Assembly: GCF_036288925.1 (NCBI RefSeq)
Contig: NZ_CP127167.1
Span: 992,001-1,056,000, forward strand
Reading direction: 5' to 3'
DNA length: 64,000 bases
Origin: Haemophilus parainfluenzae
Lineage (GTDB): Bacteria; Pseudomonadota; Gammaproteobacteria; Enterobacterales; Pasteurellaceae
Shown: one piece after another, positions 26,939-37,010 of the stretch
Numbering within the stretch: position 1 is the first letter of the stretch
Layout of the letters: every line of letters begins with the position of its first letter
The notes under the pieces: generated by a model
What the model was told of the DNA's origin: nothing
Seen by the model: only the letters and a program-made list of their open reading frames with translations
Database searches by the model: none
Program-made: the position numbers and the translations under genes

Positions 26939-29128
26939 CTAACTCAAGTCCAATGGATCCACGTCTAAAATCAACCGCACTTGAGAAGGCTTTATTAACT
27001 CTGGCGAGTACCGACTTAATGCCGTGTGTAATTGTTTCCGAGAAGCATGCTGTAATAATAACTGCCAGCGATACTGCCCCGCTTTTTTGCTGAACGGTGC
27101 GGGAATCGGCCCCAACACTTGCAAGCCTTCAATTTTTTGTTCATAGAAGAAAGAGGCTAATTGTGACAATGCATTTTCCGCCTCTTCAGAATGACGACAT
27201 TGTGCTTTAAACAACGCTTGGAAACTAAACGGAGGCAAGCCCATATTATGGCGTAACTTCAGCGTTTCTTCTGCAAAGGCTTGGTAGCCTTTTTCAAGCA
27301 AGGTGGTTAATAACGGGTGATCCGGATAATGTGTCTGCAAAACCACTTCGCCCTGTTTTTCAGCTCTGCCTGAGCGTCCTGCAACTTGTACATAAAGTTG
27401 CGCTAAACGTTCTTCGGCTCTGAAATCAAGGGAAAATAAGGCATTATCTACATTCACTAAAGCAACCAAAGTGACATTCGGAAAATGGTGTCCTTTAGCT
27501 AACATTTGTGTGCCAATTAAAATCTGGCTTTTACCTTGCTGAATATCCTCTAAATAACCTTCAAGCTTGCCTTTTCGTGCTGTGCTATCACGATCGATAC
27601 GTGCAATATTATATTGAGGAAAACGTGCTTTTAGGGTTTCCTCCAGTTGTTCTGTACCTAAACCCGTTGTGACTAAATGTGTTGAACCACAATGGCCACA
27701 TTGCATCGGCACTGTTTTTTGTGCACCACAATGATGGCAGCGTAAAACGCGCTGATGTTGGTGATAAGTATAAGGTTTTTCGCAATGATGACATTCATCA
27801 ATCCAGCCACATTCATGACATAACAACACGGGCGCAAATCCACGTCGATTAAGGAACAACAACACTTGGTTGCCTTTTTCTAAGTGTTCTTGCATACGTT
27901 GCAATAGCGGTTCGGATAAGCCGTTTTGAATTCGTTGATGTTTTAAATCAATCACAAACTGGCGAAGTGCGGTCGCATTTCCAGCCCTTTTTGATAGCAC
28001 CAAATGATGATATTTACTATTTTGTACGTTATTCACACTTTCCAAACTTGGGGTCGCAGAACCTAACAAAATAGGAATATTGAGTTTTTGCGCTAACACA
28101 ATGCCTAAATCTCTCGCATGATAACGCCAACCATCTTGCTGTTTAAACGAGCCGTCATGTTCCTCATCTAAAATGATTAAGCCGAGATCTGAAAACTGGG
28201 TGAAGAGCGCCGATCTCGTACCAATCACGATCGCACTCTGTCCTGTTTTTGCTCGCTCCCAAACATTTAAGCGCTGTGTATCATTCAAGTTGGAATGCAA
28301 TACATCAATTTCTACATTAAAGCGAGCTTGGAACCGTCTCACGGTCTGAGGGGTAAGTCCAATTTCAGGAACAAGCACTAAAACCTGTTTGCCTTTCTTT
28401 AAAACTTCTTCAATGTATTGCAGGTAAATTTCAGTTTTACCTGAACCGGTCACGCCCTCTAACAACCACACATTAAAGCCTTCTTGGAAAAGTAACTGGC
28501 TAAATGCAAGGGCTTGTTGCTTGTTTAAGGTCAATCGATTATCAAGATTAACTAAAGGATTATTCCCTAAAGCTTGCTGCCAACTTTTTTGTTCTGTAGG
28601 CACAATAATCTCTTCCACATAATCTTTGCCTTTAAGGGATGACCAAATTGCGGAACTAATTTCATTGTTACCTTTTTCTAGATCTTGCGTGAGCAACAAA
28701 TTTAAGGCTTCAATTTGTTTTTTAGCGCGTTTTAATTCACCCGATTCTAATGCTTGTTTTCCAAGGTCCGTAATACGCCAAAAAGTGCGGTCATTTTTTA
28801 CCGCACTTTCTCCATTACGAAGTTTGACTGGCAAGGCTTGAAACAACACATCACCTAATGCTGCACGATAATAATTAGCCGACCAAGCTAACCAATCCCA
28901 AGTTGTGGAATTAAAAAGTGATTCAGCATCAAGCACATCAATAATCGGTTTTAACTTTTCTTTTGCTACATCCGAAGAAGCGGGCAAATCTACCACGATC
29001 CCGACTCGTTTTTGCGAACCAAAAGGCACCAACACGCGTCCACCTACGACTGGCATCAAGTCGGGCGAATAGAGATAATCAAAAAATCGGGGAAGCGGTA
29101 CGGCTAATGCAACTCGGACAATATTCAT
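26939..29128 (-). CDS. priA: Primosomal replication restart helicase PriA
   Basis: This ~729-residue helicase reloads the replisome at stalled forks. Order of domains: 3' DNA-binding domain (RVALAVPLPRFFDYLYS), winged helix, helicase core with LLEGVTGSGKTEIYLQ (Walker A) and the ILDEEHDGSFKQ box, then the zinc-binding module (CHECGWIDECHHC ... CHHCGAQ ... CGHCGS), IGTQMLAKGHHFPNV and QVAGRSGRAEKQGEV. The start at 29128 (MNIVRVALAV) fits the family better than the one 12 bp upstream. An unusual inverted USS pair lies inside the coding region. Confidence 0.96.
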   Translation of the reverse strand: MNIVRVALAVPLPRFFDYLYSPDLMPVVGGRVLVPFGSQKRVGIVVDLPASSDVAKEKLKPIIDVLDAESLFNSTTWDWLAWSANYYRAALGDVLFQALPVKLRNGESAVKNDRTFWRITDLGKQALESGELKRAKKQIEALNLLLTQDLEKGNNEISSAIWSSLKGKDYVEEIIVPTEQKSWQQALGNNPLVNLDNRLTLNKQQALAFSQLLFQEGFNVWLLEGVTGSGKTEIYLQYIEEVLKKGKQVLVLVPEIGLTPQTVRRFQARFNVEIDVLHSNLNDTQRLNVWERAKTGQSAIVIGTRSALFTQFSDLGLIILDEEHDGSFKQQDGWRYHARDLGIVLAQKLNIPILLGSATPSLESVNNVQNSKYHHLVLSKRAGNATALRQFVIDLKHQRIQNGLSEPLLQRMQEHLEKGNQVLLFLNRRGFAPVLLCHECGWIDECHHCEKPYTYHQHQRVLRCHHCGAQKTVPMQCGHCGSTHLVTTGLGTEQLEETLKARFPQYNIARIDRDSTARKGKLEGYLEDIQQGKSQILIGTQMLAKGHHFPNVTLVALVNVDNALFSLDFRAEERLAQLYVQVAGRSGRAEKQGEVVLQTHYPDHPLLTTLLEKGYQAFAEETLKLRHNMGLPPFSFQALFKAQCRHSEEAENALSQLASFFYEQKIEGLQVLGPIPAPFSKKAGQYRWQLLLQHASRKQLHTALSRYSPELIKPSQVRLILDVDPLDLS
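28782..28809. repeat. Inverted USS pair inside priA
   Basis: AAAGTGCGGT (28782-28791) and ACCGCACTTT (28800-28809) form a perfect 10-bp stem with an 8-base loop inside the coding sequence. It encodes part of ESAVKNDRTF in a poorly conserved linker. USS pairs of this geometry are usually intergenic terminators. Confidence 0.85.
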
Positions 29129-29241
29129 AACAAAAAACAATTAAAAATTTTCGCTATTATACGGGAATTAGGTGGAAAAATCCCACAACCTTGCCTTTTA
29201 GTGTATAATCGCCGCCAATTTTAATTAAGCGAATAAAAACC

Positions 29242-29988
29242 ATGACAGAAGAGCAAAAAACCTTTGCTGATCAAAAACGTAAAACCGTTGAAACGGCTGA
29301 ATTTACAGAAGATGGTCGTTATAAACGTAAAGTTCGTAGCTTTGTGTTGCGGACGGGTCGCTTAAGTGATTTTCAAAAAAACATGATGAACGATCACTGG
29401 GCTGATCTTGGATTAGATTATCAAAACACCCCTTTTGATTTTGCCGCGATTTATGGCAACACGAATCCCGTTATATTAGAAATTGGCTTCGGAATGGGGA
29501 AATCTTTAGTGGATATGGCTGAAGCGAATCCTGATAAAAATTATCTCGGTATTGAAGTGCACACGCCTGGTGTGGGTGCCTGTATTGCTTATGCGGTAGA
29601 AAAAGGCGTGAAAAACCTTCGCGTGATTTGCCATGATGCCACTGAAATTTTACGTGATTGTGTGAAAGATGGCGAATTGGGCGGTTTACAACTTTTCTTC
29701 CCTGACCCTTGGCATAAAGCAAAACATCATAAACGCCGTATTGTTCAACCGCACTTTGTAGAGCAAGTCGTCCAAAAATTACAACGAAATGGCTTTATTC
29801 ATATGGCAACGGACTGGGAGAACTATGCAGAACAAATGCTTGAAGTGCTTTCAGCCAATGAAAATTTAGTCAATACTGCCGAACAAGATTATATTCCACG
29901 TCCTGATTTCCGCCCTCTCACAAAATTTGAGGCACGCGGTCATCGTTTAGGTCACGGTGTGTGGGATTTATACTTTAAGAAAAAATAA
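29242..29988 (+). CDS. trmB: tRNA (guanine-N7-)-methyltransferase
   Basis: This 248-residue SAM-dependent enzyme makes m7G46 in tRNA. The SAM pocket reads [16 protein letters not shown], followed by [15 protein letters not shown], and the family-specific [21 protein letters not shown] holds the catalytic and tRNA-binding residues. The C-terminus [21 protein letters not shown] is also typical. It is divergent from priA and is followed 50 bp later by yggL, a gene pair conserved in gammaproteobacteria. Confidence 0.96.
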   Translation: MTEEQKTFADQKRKTVETAEFTEDGRYKRKVRSFVLRTGRLSDFQKNMMNDHWADLGLDYQNTPFDFAAIYGNTNPVILEIGFGMGKSLVDMAEANPDKNYLGIEVHTPGVGACIAYAVEKGVKNLRVICHDATEILRDCVKDGELGGLQLFFPDPWHKAKHHKRRIVQPHFVEQVVQKLQRNGFIHMATDWENYAEQMLEVLSANENLVNTAEQDYIPRPDFRPLTKFEARGHRLGHGVWDLYFKKK

Positions 29989-30038
29989 TCATCGAGATGA
30001 TGACTATACCCATTACCTTAACATAGGAGAACATTGAA

Positions 30039-30380
30039 ATGACAACTCGTAATCAACGTCAACGTAAAAAACTTCACTTAGCTGAATTCCAAGAATTAGG
30101 CTTTTTAGTGAATTGGCAATTTGCTGAAGGTAGCAGCATCGAAACTATCGATGAAACCGTTGATCGTTTTATTGCTGAAGTGATTCAACCAAACGGCTTA
30201 GCTTATGAAGGTAGCGGCTATTTACATTGGGAAGGCTTAGTTTGCTTAGAGAAAATCGGCAAATGTGATGAAAGCCATCGCCAATTAGTACAAAAATGGT
30301 TAGAAGAGAATAAATTGCAACAAATCGAAATCAGCGAATTATTCGATATTTGGTGGGATTACCCAACAAAAAACGCGTAA
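30039..30380 (+). CDS. yggL: YggL family 50S ribosome-binding protein
   Basis: This 113-residue protein belongs to the YggL/DUF469 family, reported to associate with the 50S ribosome in E. coli. The pattern RQRKKLHLAEFQELGFLVNW near the start and the closing EISELFDIWWDYP are typical. AGGAGA lies before the ATG. It follows trmB and is probably co-transcribed with it. The exact cellular role is not settled, so the name reflects family only. Confidence 0.9.
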   Translation: MTTRNQRQRKKLHLAEFQELGFLVNWQFAEGSSIETIDETVDRFIAEVIQPNGLAYEGSGYLHWEGLVCLEKIGKCDESHRQLVQKWLEENKLQQIEISELFDIWWDYPTKNA

Positions 30381-30485
30381 TATTTTTAAGCACACTTCAG
30401 GGCGGATCATTCGCCCTATTTAATAATCATTTTCACTTATTTTTTAACAATTTATTTACATTAATAACATATTTTAAAAATATCC

Positions 30486-30499
30486 TTGATCTAACTCAA
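30486..30499 (+). promoter_or_regulatory. FNR-like site of the nap promoter
   Basis: TTGAT-CTAA-CTCAA matches the FNR consensus TTGAT-N4-ATCAA at all but one of the outer bases. TATCTT at 30544-30549 could be the -10, which puts the site centre near -64. Further dyad TACTCC/AGGTA at ~30524-30538 might serve NarP, but its spacing is off. Oxygen control of nap is expected. Confidence 0.6.
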
Positions 30500-30603
30500 T
30501 AAAAGTGTATATTTTTTGAAAATTACTCCTTTTAGGTAGTTACTATCTTGTCATTAGAACTGGATAATGCTCCCCTTGAAAATACCGAACTTTAAAGAAA
30601 AAT

Positions 30604-31146
30604 ATGGCGATTGAAAATCCTTCTCGCAGACAATTATTACGTGGGCAATTTTTACAATCGTTACATTCTGAAAACGCTAAAATTCAAGGTATAAATGCTA
30701 TCCGTCCACCTTGGTCGGTAAACGAAACAGACTTTACAGATAAATGTACTCGATGCGGTGATTGCATACTGGTATGTGAAACCCAAATTATCGTAAAAGG
30801 TGATGGTGGTTTTCCTGAAATACAATTTGACAAAGGCGAATGCACTTTCTGCCAAAAATGTGTTTTAGTCTGCGAACAACCGATTTTTCGTTCATTAGAA
30901 GAAGAGCCTTGGGCACATAAAGTTGAGATTACAACGCAGTGCCTCACAGAAAATCGAGTGGAATGTCGAAGTTGCCAAGATAGCTGTCCGATGAATGCCA
31001 TCCGTTTTCGATTACAGCTTGGTGGTGTGGCAAAACCCATTTTAGATTTAGAAAGTTGTAATGGTTGTGGTGCTTGTTTAAGCGTTTGCCCAACAAAAGC
31101 AATAAAAATTTTTAATATTGAAACAAATATCGATGAGTCAATTTAG
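30604..31146 (+). CDS. napF: NapF ferredoxin-type protein
   Basis: This 180-residue cytoplasmic iron-sulfur protein helps mature NapA. Cysteine motifs for clusters are seen at CTRCGDCILVCE, CTFCQKCVLVCE, CRSCQDSCP and CNGCGACLSVCP. It is the first gene of the nap operon and its end overlaps napD by 14 bp. It opens MAIENPSRRQLLRGQF, the typical NapF start. Expression probably responds to low oxygen through the FNR-like site ~110 bp upstream. Confidence 0.94.
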   Translation: MAIENPSRRQLLRGQFLQSLHSENAKIQGINAIRPPWSVNETDFTDKCTRCGDCILVCETQIIVKGDGGFPEIQFDKGECTFCQKCVLVCEQPIFRSLEEEPWAHKVEITTQCLTENRVECRSCQDSCPMNAIRFRLQLGGVAKPILDLESCNGCGACLSVCPTKAIKIFNIETNIDESI

Positions 31147-31396
31147 CGAAAATGAGAACTGGTATGTATGCAGCATTGTTGTGCAAGCCAGACCAGAAAA
31201 ACTTAACCAAGTCAAAGAAGCCATTTTAGCGATTCCAACTGCTGAAATTCATGGCGAAAAATCTGATGAAGGCAAATTGGTGGTCACCCTTGAAAGTAAC
31301 CGTCAATTAGCATTAGCGGATCTTATGGATGAAATTAAAGATATCCCAGGAGTGATTGTCGTTTCTTTAATTTCTAATTACTTAGATGAAAAATAA
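31133..31396 (+). CDS. napD: NapD chaperone for nitrate reductase
   Basis: This 87-residue protein binds the Tat signal peptide of NapA and delays export until cofactor loading. NWYVCSIVVQARPEKL near the start and the ferredoxin-like fold (LVVTLESNR ... IKDIPGVIVVSLI) are characteristic. The ATG at 31133 (MSQFSENENW) is preferred; the TTG 15 bp upstream has no ribosome site. It overlaps the napF stop, so translation is probably coupled. Confidence 0.94.
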   Translation: MSQFSENENWYVCSIVVQARPEKLNQVKEAILAIPTAEIHGEKSDEGKLVVTLESNRQLALADLMDEIKDIPGVIVVSLISNYLDEK

Positions 31397-31459
31397 ATAA
31401 TTTAGGTATACATGCCATTTTGTATATTCTAAAAAATTCAACAACGAGTGGGGAAAACT

Positions 31460-33946
31460 ATGGAACTTAATCGTAGAGATTTTATGAAAGCCAATGCTGC
31501 GCTTGCAGCAGCAGCGGCTGCCGGTATGACCATCCCTGTTAAACAGGTTGATGCGGCAGAAGATATGGGCATCAAATGGGATAAAGCGCCATGTCGTTTC
31601 TGTGGTACAGGATGTAGCGTATTGGTAGGAACCAAAGATGGTCGAGTTGTTGCGACTCAAGGTGACCCAGATGCAGAGGTAAACCGTGGTTTAAACTGTA
31701 TCAAAGGTTACTTCCTTTCTAAAATCATGTATGGTGCAGACCGTGTAAAAACGCCATTATTACGTATGAAAGATGGTAAATTCCATAAAGAAGGTGACTT
31801 TACACCAGTTTCTTGGGATCAAGCTTTCACTATCATGGCGGAAAAAATCAAAGACATCTTGAAGAAAAAAGAACCGAATTCAGTTGGTATGTTCTCTTCA
31901 GGTCAAACAACCATCTACGAAGGTTACGCAAAAGTAAAACTTTGGAAAGCTGGTCTTCGTTCAAATACTATCGATCCTAATGCTCGTCACTGTATGGCGT
32001 CTGCAGCGGTTGCGTTTATGCGTACATTTGGTATGGATGAACCTATGGGCTGCTATAACGACATCGAAAAAACCGATGCGTTTGTGCTTTGGGGTTCAAA
32101 CATGGCGGAAATGCACCCAATTTTATGGTCTCGGATTTCTGACCGTCGTCTTTCTTCTGATAATGTGAAAGTTGTAGTTATGTCAACTTTCGAACACCGT
32201 TCGTTTGAATTAGCTGATGTGCCTATCGTATTTAATCCACATTCAGACCTTGCAATCCTTAACTACATTGCAAACTACATTATCCAAAACGATAAAGTAA
32301 ACTGGGACTTCGTTAATAAACATACTAAATTCAAACGTGGTGAAACTGATATCGGTTATGGTCTACGTCCAGAACACCCACTTGAAGTTGCAGCGAAAAA
32401 CCGTAAAACTGCAGGTAAAATGTATGACTCTGACTTCGAAGAATTCAAGAAAATCGTTGCACCTTATACATTAGACGAAGCACACCGTATTTCTGGTGTA
32501 CCAAAAGATCAGCTTGAAACCCTCGCGAAAATGTACGCGGATCCAGAACAGAACTTAGTTTCTTACTGGACAATGGGCTTTAACCAACACACTCGTGGTG
32601 TATGGGTTAACCACATGATCTATAACGTACACTTATTAACCGGTAAAATTTCTAAACCAGGTTGTGGACCATTCTCATTAACGGGGCAACCTTCGGCTTG
32701 TGGCACAGCGCGAGAAGTGGGGACTTTCGTCCACCGTTTACCAGCAGACATGGTGGTTACCAATCCAAAACATGTTGAGCTTGCAGAAAAAAAATGGAAA
32801 TTACCAAAAGGTACGATTCCAACTGTACCTGGATATTCCGCTGTACAACAAAGCCGTGCATTAAAAGATGGTAAATTAAACTTCTTATGGCAAATGTGTA
32901 CCAACAATATGCAAGGGGGGCCAAATATTAATGAAGAGATTTTCCCTGGTTGGCGTAATCCTGAAAACTTCATTGTTGTCTCTGATCCTTATCCATCCGT
33001 TTCTGCGGTTGCAGCAGACTTAATTCTTCCAACTTGTATGTGGGTAGAAAAAGAAGGGGGCTATGGTAACGCAGAACGTCGTACCCAATTATGGCGTCAA
33101 CAAGTGAAAGGTCCTGGTGAGTCTCGTTCTGACTTATGGCAAATTGTGGAATTCTCTAAATACTTCAAAACAGATGAAGTATGGGGCGAAGAATTATTAG
33201 CTCAAATGCCAGAATATCGTGGTAAGACTTTATATGAAGTACTTTACGAGAATGGTGAAGTAAACAAATATAAAGTACCAACGGATGTTCCAGGATACAT
33301 CAATGATGAAGCAGAACACTTCGGCTACTACCTACAAAAAGGCTTATTCGAAGAATACGCAAGCTTTGGTCGTGGTCATGGCCATGACTTAGCACCATTC
33401 GATACTTATCACCAAGTACGTGGTTTACGTTGGCCGGTTGTTGACGGTAAAGAAACCTTATGGCGTTACCGTGAAGGCTTTGACCCGTATGTTAAAGCAG
33501 GCGAAGATGTTGCGTTCTACGGTTATCCGGATAAAAAAGCAATTATCTTAGGTGTGCCTTATGAAGACCCTGCAGAATCACCAGATGAAGAATATCCATT
33601 ATGGTTATGTACTGGTCGTGTACTTGAACACTGGCATACCGGTACCATGACTCGTCGTGTACCTGAATTACACCGTGCGTTCCCGAACAACTTAGTTTGG
33701 ATGCACCCAGCGGATGCGAAAAAATATGGCTTACGTCATGGGGATAAAGTGAAATTAATTACACGACGTGGTGAAATGGTTTCTTACTTAGATACCCGTG
33801 GTCGTAACAAATGTCCTCAGGGCTTAATTTACACAACCTTCTTTGATGCCGGCCAACTTGCGAACAAATTAACATTGGACGCAACCGATCCGATTTCAGG
33901 TGAAACCGACTATAAAAAATGTGCGGTTAAAGTAGAAAAAGCGTAG
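31460..33946 (+). CDS. napA: Periplasmic nitrate reductase catalytic subunit
   Basis: This 828-residue molybdoenzyme reduces nitrate in the periplasm. A Tat signal [19 protein letters not shown] is followed by the 4Fe-4S ligand run [13 protein letters not shown] with a distant Cys (GLNCIKGYF). [14 protein letters not shown] holds the Mo-coordinating cysteine (~175). Later motifs [15 protein letters not shown] and TTFFDAG bind the molybdopterin guanine dinucleotides. The ATG at 31460 is used because the upstream GTG would spoil the Tat start. Electrons come from NapC, NapB and NapGH. Confidence 0.97.
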   Translation: MELNRRDFMKANAALAAAAAAGMTIPVKQVDAAEDMGIKWDKAPCRFCGTGCSVLVGTKDGRVVATQGDPDAEVNRGLNCIKGYFLSKIMYGADRVKTPLLRMKDGKFHKEGDFTPVSWDQAFTIMAEKIKDILKKKEPNSVGMFSSGQTTIYEGYAKVKLWKAGLRSNTIDPNARHCMASAAVAFMRTFGMDEPMGCYNDIEKTDAFVLWGSNMAEMHPILWSRISDRRLSSDNVKVVVMSTFEHRSFELADVPIVFNPHSDLAILNYIANYIIQNDKVNWDFVNKHTKFKRGETDIGYGLRPEHPLEVAAKNRKTAGKMYDSDFEEFKKIVAPYTLDEAHRISGVPKDQLETLAKMYADPEQNLVSYWTMGFNQHTRGVWVNHMIYNVHLLTGKISKPGCGPFSLTGQPSACGTAREVGTFVHRLPADMVVTNPKHVELAEKKWKLPKGTIPTVPGYSAVQQSRALKDGKLNFLWQMCTNNMQGGPNINEEIFPGWRNPENFIVVSDPYPSVSAVAADLILPTCMWVEKEGGYGNAERRTQLWRQQVKGPGESRSDLWQIVEFSKYFKTDEVWGEELLAQMPEYRGKTLYEVLYENGEVNKYKVPTDVPGYINDEAEHFGYYLQKGLFEEYASFGRGHGHDLAPFDTYHQVRGLRWPVVDGKETLWRYREGFDPYVKAGEDVAFYGYPDKKAIILGVPYEDPAESPDEEYPLWLCTGRVLEHWHTGTMTRRVPELHRAFPNNLVWMHPADAKKYGLRHGDKVKLITRRGEMVSYLDTRGRNKCPQGLIYTTFFDAGQLANKLTLDATDPISGETDYKKCAVKVEKA

Positions 33947-34002
33947 GATTTTCCTTTTGTTTTTAGTCACTCCTCTCTTTCAAGAGAAGGGAATTTAAAA
34001 TA

Positions 34003-34047
34003 AGAGCGGTCAAATTTTGCAACATTTTCACAAAATCGGGCCGCTTA
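34003..34047 (+). promoter_or_regulatory. Intercistronic hairpin between napA and napG, made from decayed USS copies
   Basis: AGAGCGGTCAAATTTT and AAAATCGGGCCGCTT pair across a ~13-base loop. Both arms look like USS with one or two changed bases. It lacks a T run after it, so it may stabilise the abundant napA message rather than end transcription. Confidence 0.5.
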
Positions 34048-34062
34048 TAAAAGGAAACGCAG

Positions 34063-34968
34063 ATGAGACTTGATCCTAACCGTCGTCAGTTTTTAAAAAA
34101 TGTGACAAGAACGGCTGCCGGAGTGTGTGGGGTTGGTATTATTCTTGGCTTACAGCAACAACAAGCTAAAGCTAAAGAAGGAATCGCCTTACGTCCACCT
34201 GGTGCTTTACCGGAAAAGGATTTCTTGGCAGCTTGTACCCGTTGCGGACAATGTGTCCAAGCGTGTCCATATGATATGTTGCATTTAGCTTCGCTAATTT
34301 CACCAATGGAAGCGGGCACACCGTATTTTATCGCTCGGGATAAACCTTGCGAAATGTGTCCGGATATTCCATGTATGAATGCTTGTCCAAGTGGTGCATT
34401 AAGTGAAGAGCTTAAAGATATCAATGATGCTAGAATGGGCTTAGCCGTCTTGCTGGATCATGAAACCTGCTTAAACTGGCAAGGTTTACGTTGTGATGTT
34501 TGTTATCGAGTTTGCCCATTAGTGGATAAAGCGATTACGCTTGAACGCATCCACAATGATCGTACGGGGATTCATGCAAAGCTTATTCCAACCGTTCACT
34601 CTGATGCTTGCACTGGATGTGGTAAATGTGAACAAGCTTGTGTGTTAGAAGAAGCGGCAATCAAAGTCTTACCGATGGATATCGCCAAAGGACTGCTCGG
34701 TCGCCACTATCGCTTAGGTTGGAAAGAAAAACAAAATGCGGGAAAATCCTTAATTGAGGAACAACATCCGGATGGCTTACGTCCAGCAATGGATGCTCGT
34801 ACGCCAGAAGACTTACATGAGCCGGTTTATCAACCAATGCAGGTTCAGCCAAACCAAAAAGTGGCAACACCGAATCGTGCAACAATGGATTATGTTCCAA
34901 ATCCAACCACAGTGCCGGAAGCTGAACAGTTCCCGAATTTGGATTTAAACATTAAGGGGGTTAAATAA
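34063..34968 (+). CDS. napG: NapG quinol-linked ferredoxin subunit
   Basis: This 301-residue periplasmic iron-sulfur protein forms, with NapH, a quinol dehydrogenase feeding nitrate reduction. It has a Tat signal ([16 protein letters not shown]) and four cysteine clusters: [35 protein letters not shown] and [11 protein letters not shown]. The end is glutamine/proline rich. Its final base overlaps the napH start (ATGG), indicating translational coupling. Confidence 0.96.
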   Translation: MRLDPNRRQFLKNVTRTAAGVCGVGIILGLQQQQAKAKEGIALRPPGALPEKDFLAACTRCGQCVQACPYDMLHLASLISPMEAGTPYFIARDKPCEMCPDIPCMNACPSGALSEELKDINDARMGLAVLLDHETCLNWQGLRCDVCYRVCPLVDKAITLERIHNDRTGIHAKLIPTVHSDACTGCGKCEQACVLEEAAIKVLPMDIAKGLLGRHYRLGWKEKQNAGKSLIEEQHPDGLRPAMDARTPEDLHEPVYQPMQVQPNQKVATPNRATMDYVPNPTTVPEAEQFPNLDLNIKGVK

Positions 34969-35858
34969 TGGCTGAAAAATATACCCCGAATAAGCCAAAA
35001 GATGCTGGCTTAGAAGCACGTCAAAAACTTGGTTGGTGGCATGCTTATCGCTTTTTAATTCTACGTCGAATTAGTCAATTAAGTATTATTTTAATGTTCT
35101 TAAGCGGCCCGATTTGGCAAGTTTGGATTCTAAAAGGCAATTACAGCTCAAGCATGCTTTTGGATACTGTGCCATTGACAGATCCATTGATTACCGCTGA
35201 AAGTTTAGTGACAGGTTACCTACCAGAAGTCACAACGATTATTGGTGCCTTGGTTATTGTCATATTCTACGCCATCATTGCGAGCAAAGCCTTTTGTAGT
35301 TGGGTTTGTCCAATGAATATTGTGACTGATGCAGCAGCTTGGTTACGCAGAAAATTAGGTATTCGACAATCATTAAAAATTTCACGTCAACTTCGCTATG
35401 TGATTTTAGCCGTGATATTAGTTGGTAGTGCAATAACGGGTACACTCTTATGGGAATGGATAAACCCTGTTGCAGCACTTGGACGCATATTCGTCTTTGG
35501 AACAGGTGCAACGCTTTGGTTGGTAGCAGTTATCTTCCTATTTGACTTACTTGTTGCTGAACATGGTTGGTGTGGTCACCTTTGCCCAATTGGCGCGATG
35601 TATGGTGTGATTGGTGCTAAAAGCCTAATTAAAATTAATGTAGTCGATCGCGATCGCTGTGACCGTTGTATGGACTGTTATAATGTTTGCCCAGAACCGC
35701 AAGTATTAAGACTTCCTTTGCACGGTGGATCAGAAGACAGTCAAATCATATTGGCAAAAGATTGTATTACTTGTGGACGTTGCATTGACGTTTGTGCAGA
35801 AAATGTATTTACATTTGGTTCTCGCTTTGAGAAACAAATAAAAATTAAAAATATTTAA
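34968..35858 (+). CDS. napH: NapH membrane quinol dehydrogenase subunit
   Basis: This 296-residue inner-membrane protein has about four helices. Redox motifs include the cysteine pairs CSWVCPMNI and CGHLCPIGAM in membrane loops, and two 4Fe-4S sites at the cytoplasmic end, CDRCMDCYNVCPE and CITCGRCIDVCAE. Together with NapG it passes electrons from quinol. It overlaps napG by one base and precedes napB by 21 bp. Confidence 0.95.
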   Translation: MAEKYTPNKPKDAGLEARQKLGWWHAYRFLILRRISQLSIILMFLSGPIWQVWILKGNYSSSMLLDTVPLTDPLITAESLVTGYLPEVTTIIGALVIVIFYAIIASKAFCSWVCPMNIVTDAAAWLRRKLGIRQSLKISRQLRYVILAVILVGSAITGTLLWEWINPVAALGRIFVFGTGATLWLVAVIFLFDLLVAEHGWCGHLCPIGAMYGVIGAKSLIKINVVDRDRCDRCMDCYNVCPEPQVLRLPLHGGSEDSQIILAKDCITCGRCIDVCAENVFTFGSRFEKQIKIKNI

Positions 35859-35879
35859 TTATTGAATGGAGTGGATTTC

Positions 35880-36308
35880 ATGAAAAAATCATTTATTTTC
35901 ATGCTGGCTTTATGTAGTGGATTGGCATTTGCCGATGCGCCGCAAGTTGCAAACAGCATTGATAAAACAGCAGAAAGTATTGCACCAGCATTTACGAATC
36001 CTTATAAAGATGTTGGTAATATTCCTGTAACCTTCCCTCACCAACCACCACTTGTTCCACACAGCATTCGTGGTTTACAAGTGACTAAGAATGCTAACCA
36101 ATGTTTAGGCTGTCACTCTCCGGATGTTGCTCCAACAACGGGTGCACCTCGCGTACCTGAAAGCCACTTTTTAACACGTGATGGACAAAAAACAGAAGGC
36201 ACTTCGCCACGTCGTTATTTCTGTTTACAATGCCACGTTCAACAAACTAACGTGAACCCAATTATCCAAAATAAATTTGAAACTATTCGTCAAATGCAAG
36301 GTAAATAA
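35880..36308 (+). CDS. napB: NapB diheme cytochrome c
   Basis: This 142-residue periplasmic electron donor to NapA has a signal peptide (MKKSFIFMLALCSGLAFA, cut before DAPQ) and two heme-binding CXXCH sites, CLGCH and CLQCH. IPVTFPHQPPLVPHSIRG supplies additional ligand histidines. The start at 35880 is preferred over the TTG at 35862, since GGAG lies 8 bases ahead and the signal peptide begins there. Confidence 0.96.
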   Translation: MKKSFIFMLALCSGLAFADAPQVANSIDKTAESIAPAFTNPYKDVGNIPVTFPHQPPLVPHSIRGLQVTKNANQCLGCHSPDVAPTTGAPRVPESHFLTRDGQKTEGTSPRRYFCLQCHVQQTNVNPIIQNKFETIRQMQGK

Positions 36309-36319
36309 GGAGCTAAACC

Positions 36320-36958
36320 ATGATTAAATCAAGCATTCAGAAAGTTTGCCGTTGGTTACGCTCTCCGAGCAAAATGGCAATTAGTGGGGTTATTTTATTA
36401 ACTATCATTGGTACTATCGTTGGAACTAACCTGTTTAATGCTGGAATGGCGACAACTAATACAGAGCAATTCTGTTCAGACTGTCATACTAATGACGTTG
36501 TACCTGAGTACCAAGCGTCAATCCACTTTAGTAACCGTTCAGGTGTGAAAGCAATTTGTTCAGACTGTCACGTTCCACATGAATTTATTCCAAAAATGGT
36601 TCGTAAAATGCAGGCATCGACTGAAGTTTATGCTCACTTTACAGGTAAAGTCGATACTAAAGAAAAATTCGAAAAACATCGTTTAGAAATGGCTGAACGC
36701 GAATGGGCGCGTATGAAAGCGAATAACTCACAAGAGTGCCGTAACTGCCATAACTTCAATGACATGGACTTTACTCAACAAAAAACTGTGGCACAACAAA
36801 TGCATGCACTTGCCCAGGAACAAAACAAAACCTGTATCGATTGTCACAAAGGTATTGCACATAACCTTCCACACATGGAAAAAGTACAACAAAGCTTTAT
36901 TCCAGCGGATATGTTAAAAGCAAATGAAAAACCTGCTGATAACAAAGAGGCAAAATAA
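36320..36958 (+). CDS. napC: NapC tetraheme cytochrome c (NapC/NirT family)
   Basis: This 212-residue protein is anchored by one N-terminal membrane helix (~20-40) and carries four CXXCH heme sites: two CSDCH, CRNCH and CIDCH. NapC passes electrons from the quinol pool to NapB. Family pattern FNAGMATTNTEQFC is present. It is the last gene of napFDAGHBC; napE and napK are absent, as in H. influenzae as I recall it. A strong terminator follows 18 bp after the stop. Confidence 0.95.
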   Translation: MIKSSIQKVCRWLRSPSKMAISGVILLTIIGTIVGTNLFNAGMATTNTEQFCSDCHTNDVVPEYQASIHFSNRSGVKAICSDCHVPHEFIPKMVRKMQASTEVYAHFTGKVDTKEKFEKHRLEMAEREWARMKANNSQECRNCHNFNDMDFTQQKTVAQQMHALAQEQNKTCIDCHKGIAHNLPHMEKVQQSFIPADMLKANEKPADNKEAK

Positions 36959-36975
36959 TCTTATAGTAAAATAAT

Positions 36976-37010
36976 AAATCGGCACTCATTTTGAGTGCCG
37001 ATTTTGTTTT
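36976..37010. terminator. Terminator at the end of the nap operon
   Basis: AAATCGGCACTCA and TGAGTGCCGATTT form a 13-bp stem with a T4 loop, followed by a T-rich run. Convergent with the next gene. Confidence 0.87.

Noticed and set aside
30524-30538. NarP heptamer pair upstream of napF
   Set aside because: TACTCCT and TTAGGTA match half-sites, but the spacing is 1 base instead of 2 and the position relative to the likely -10 is unusual. Mentioned only as a weak possibility.
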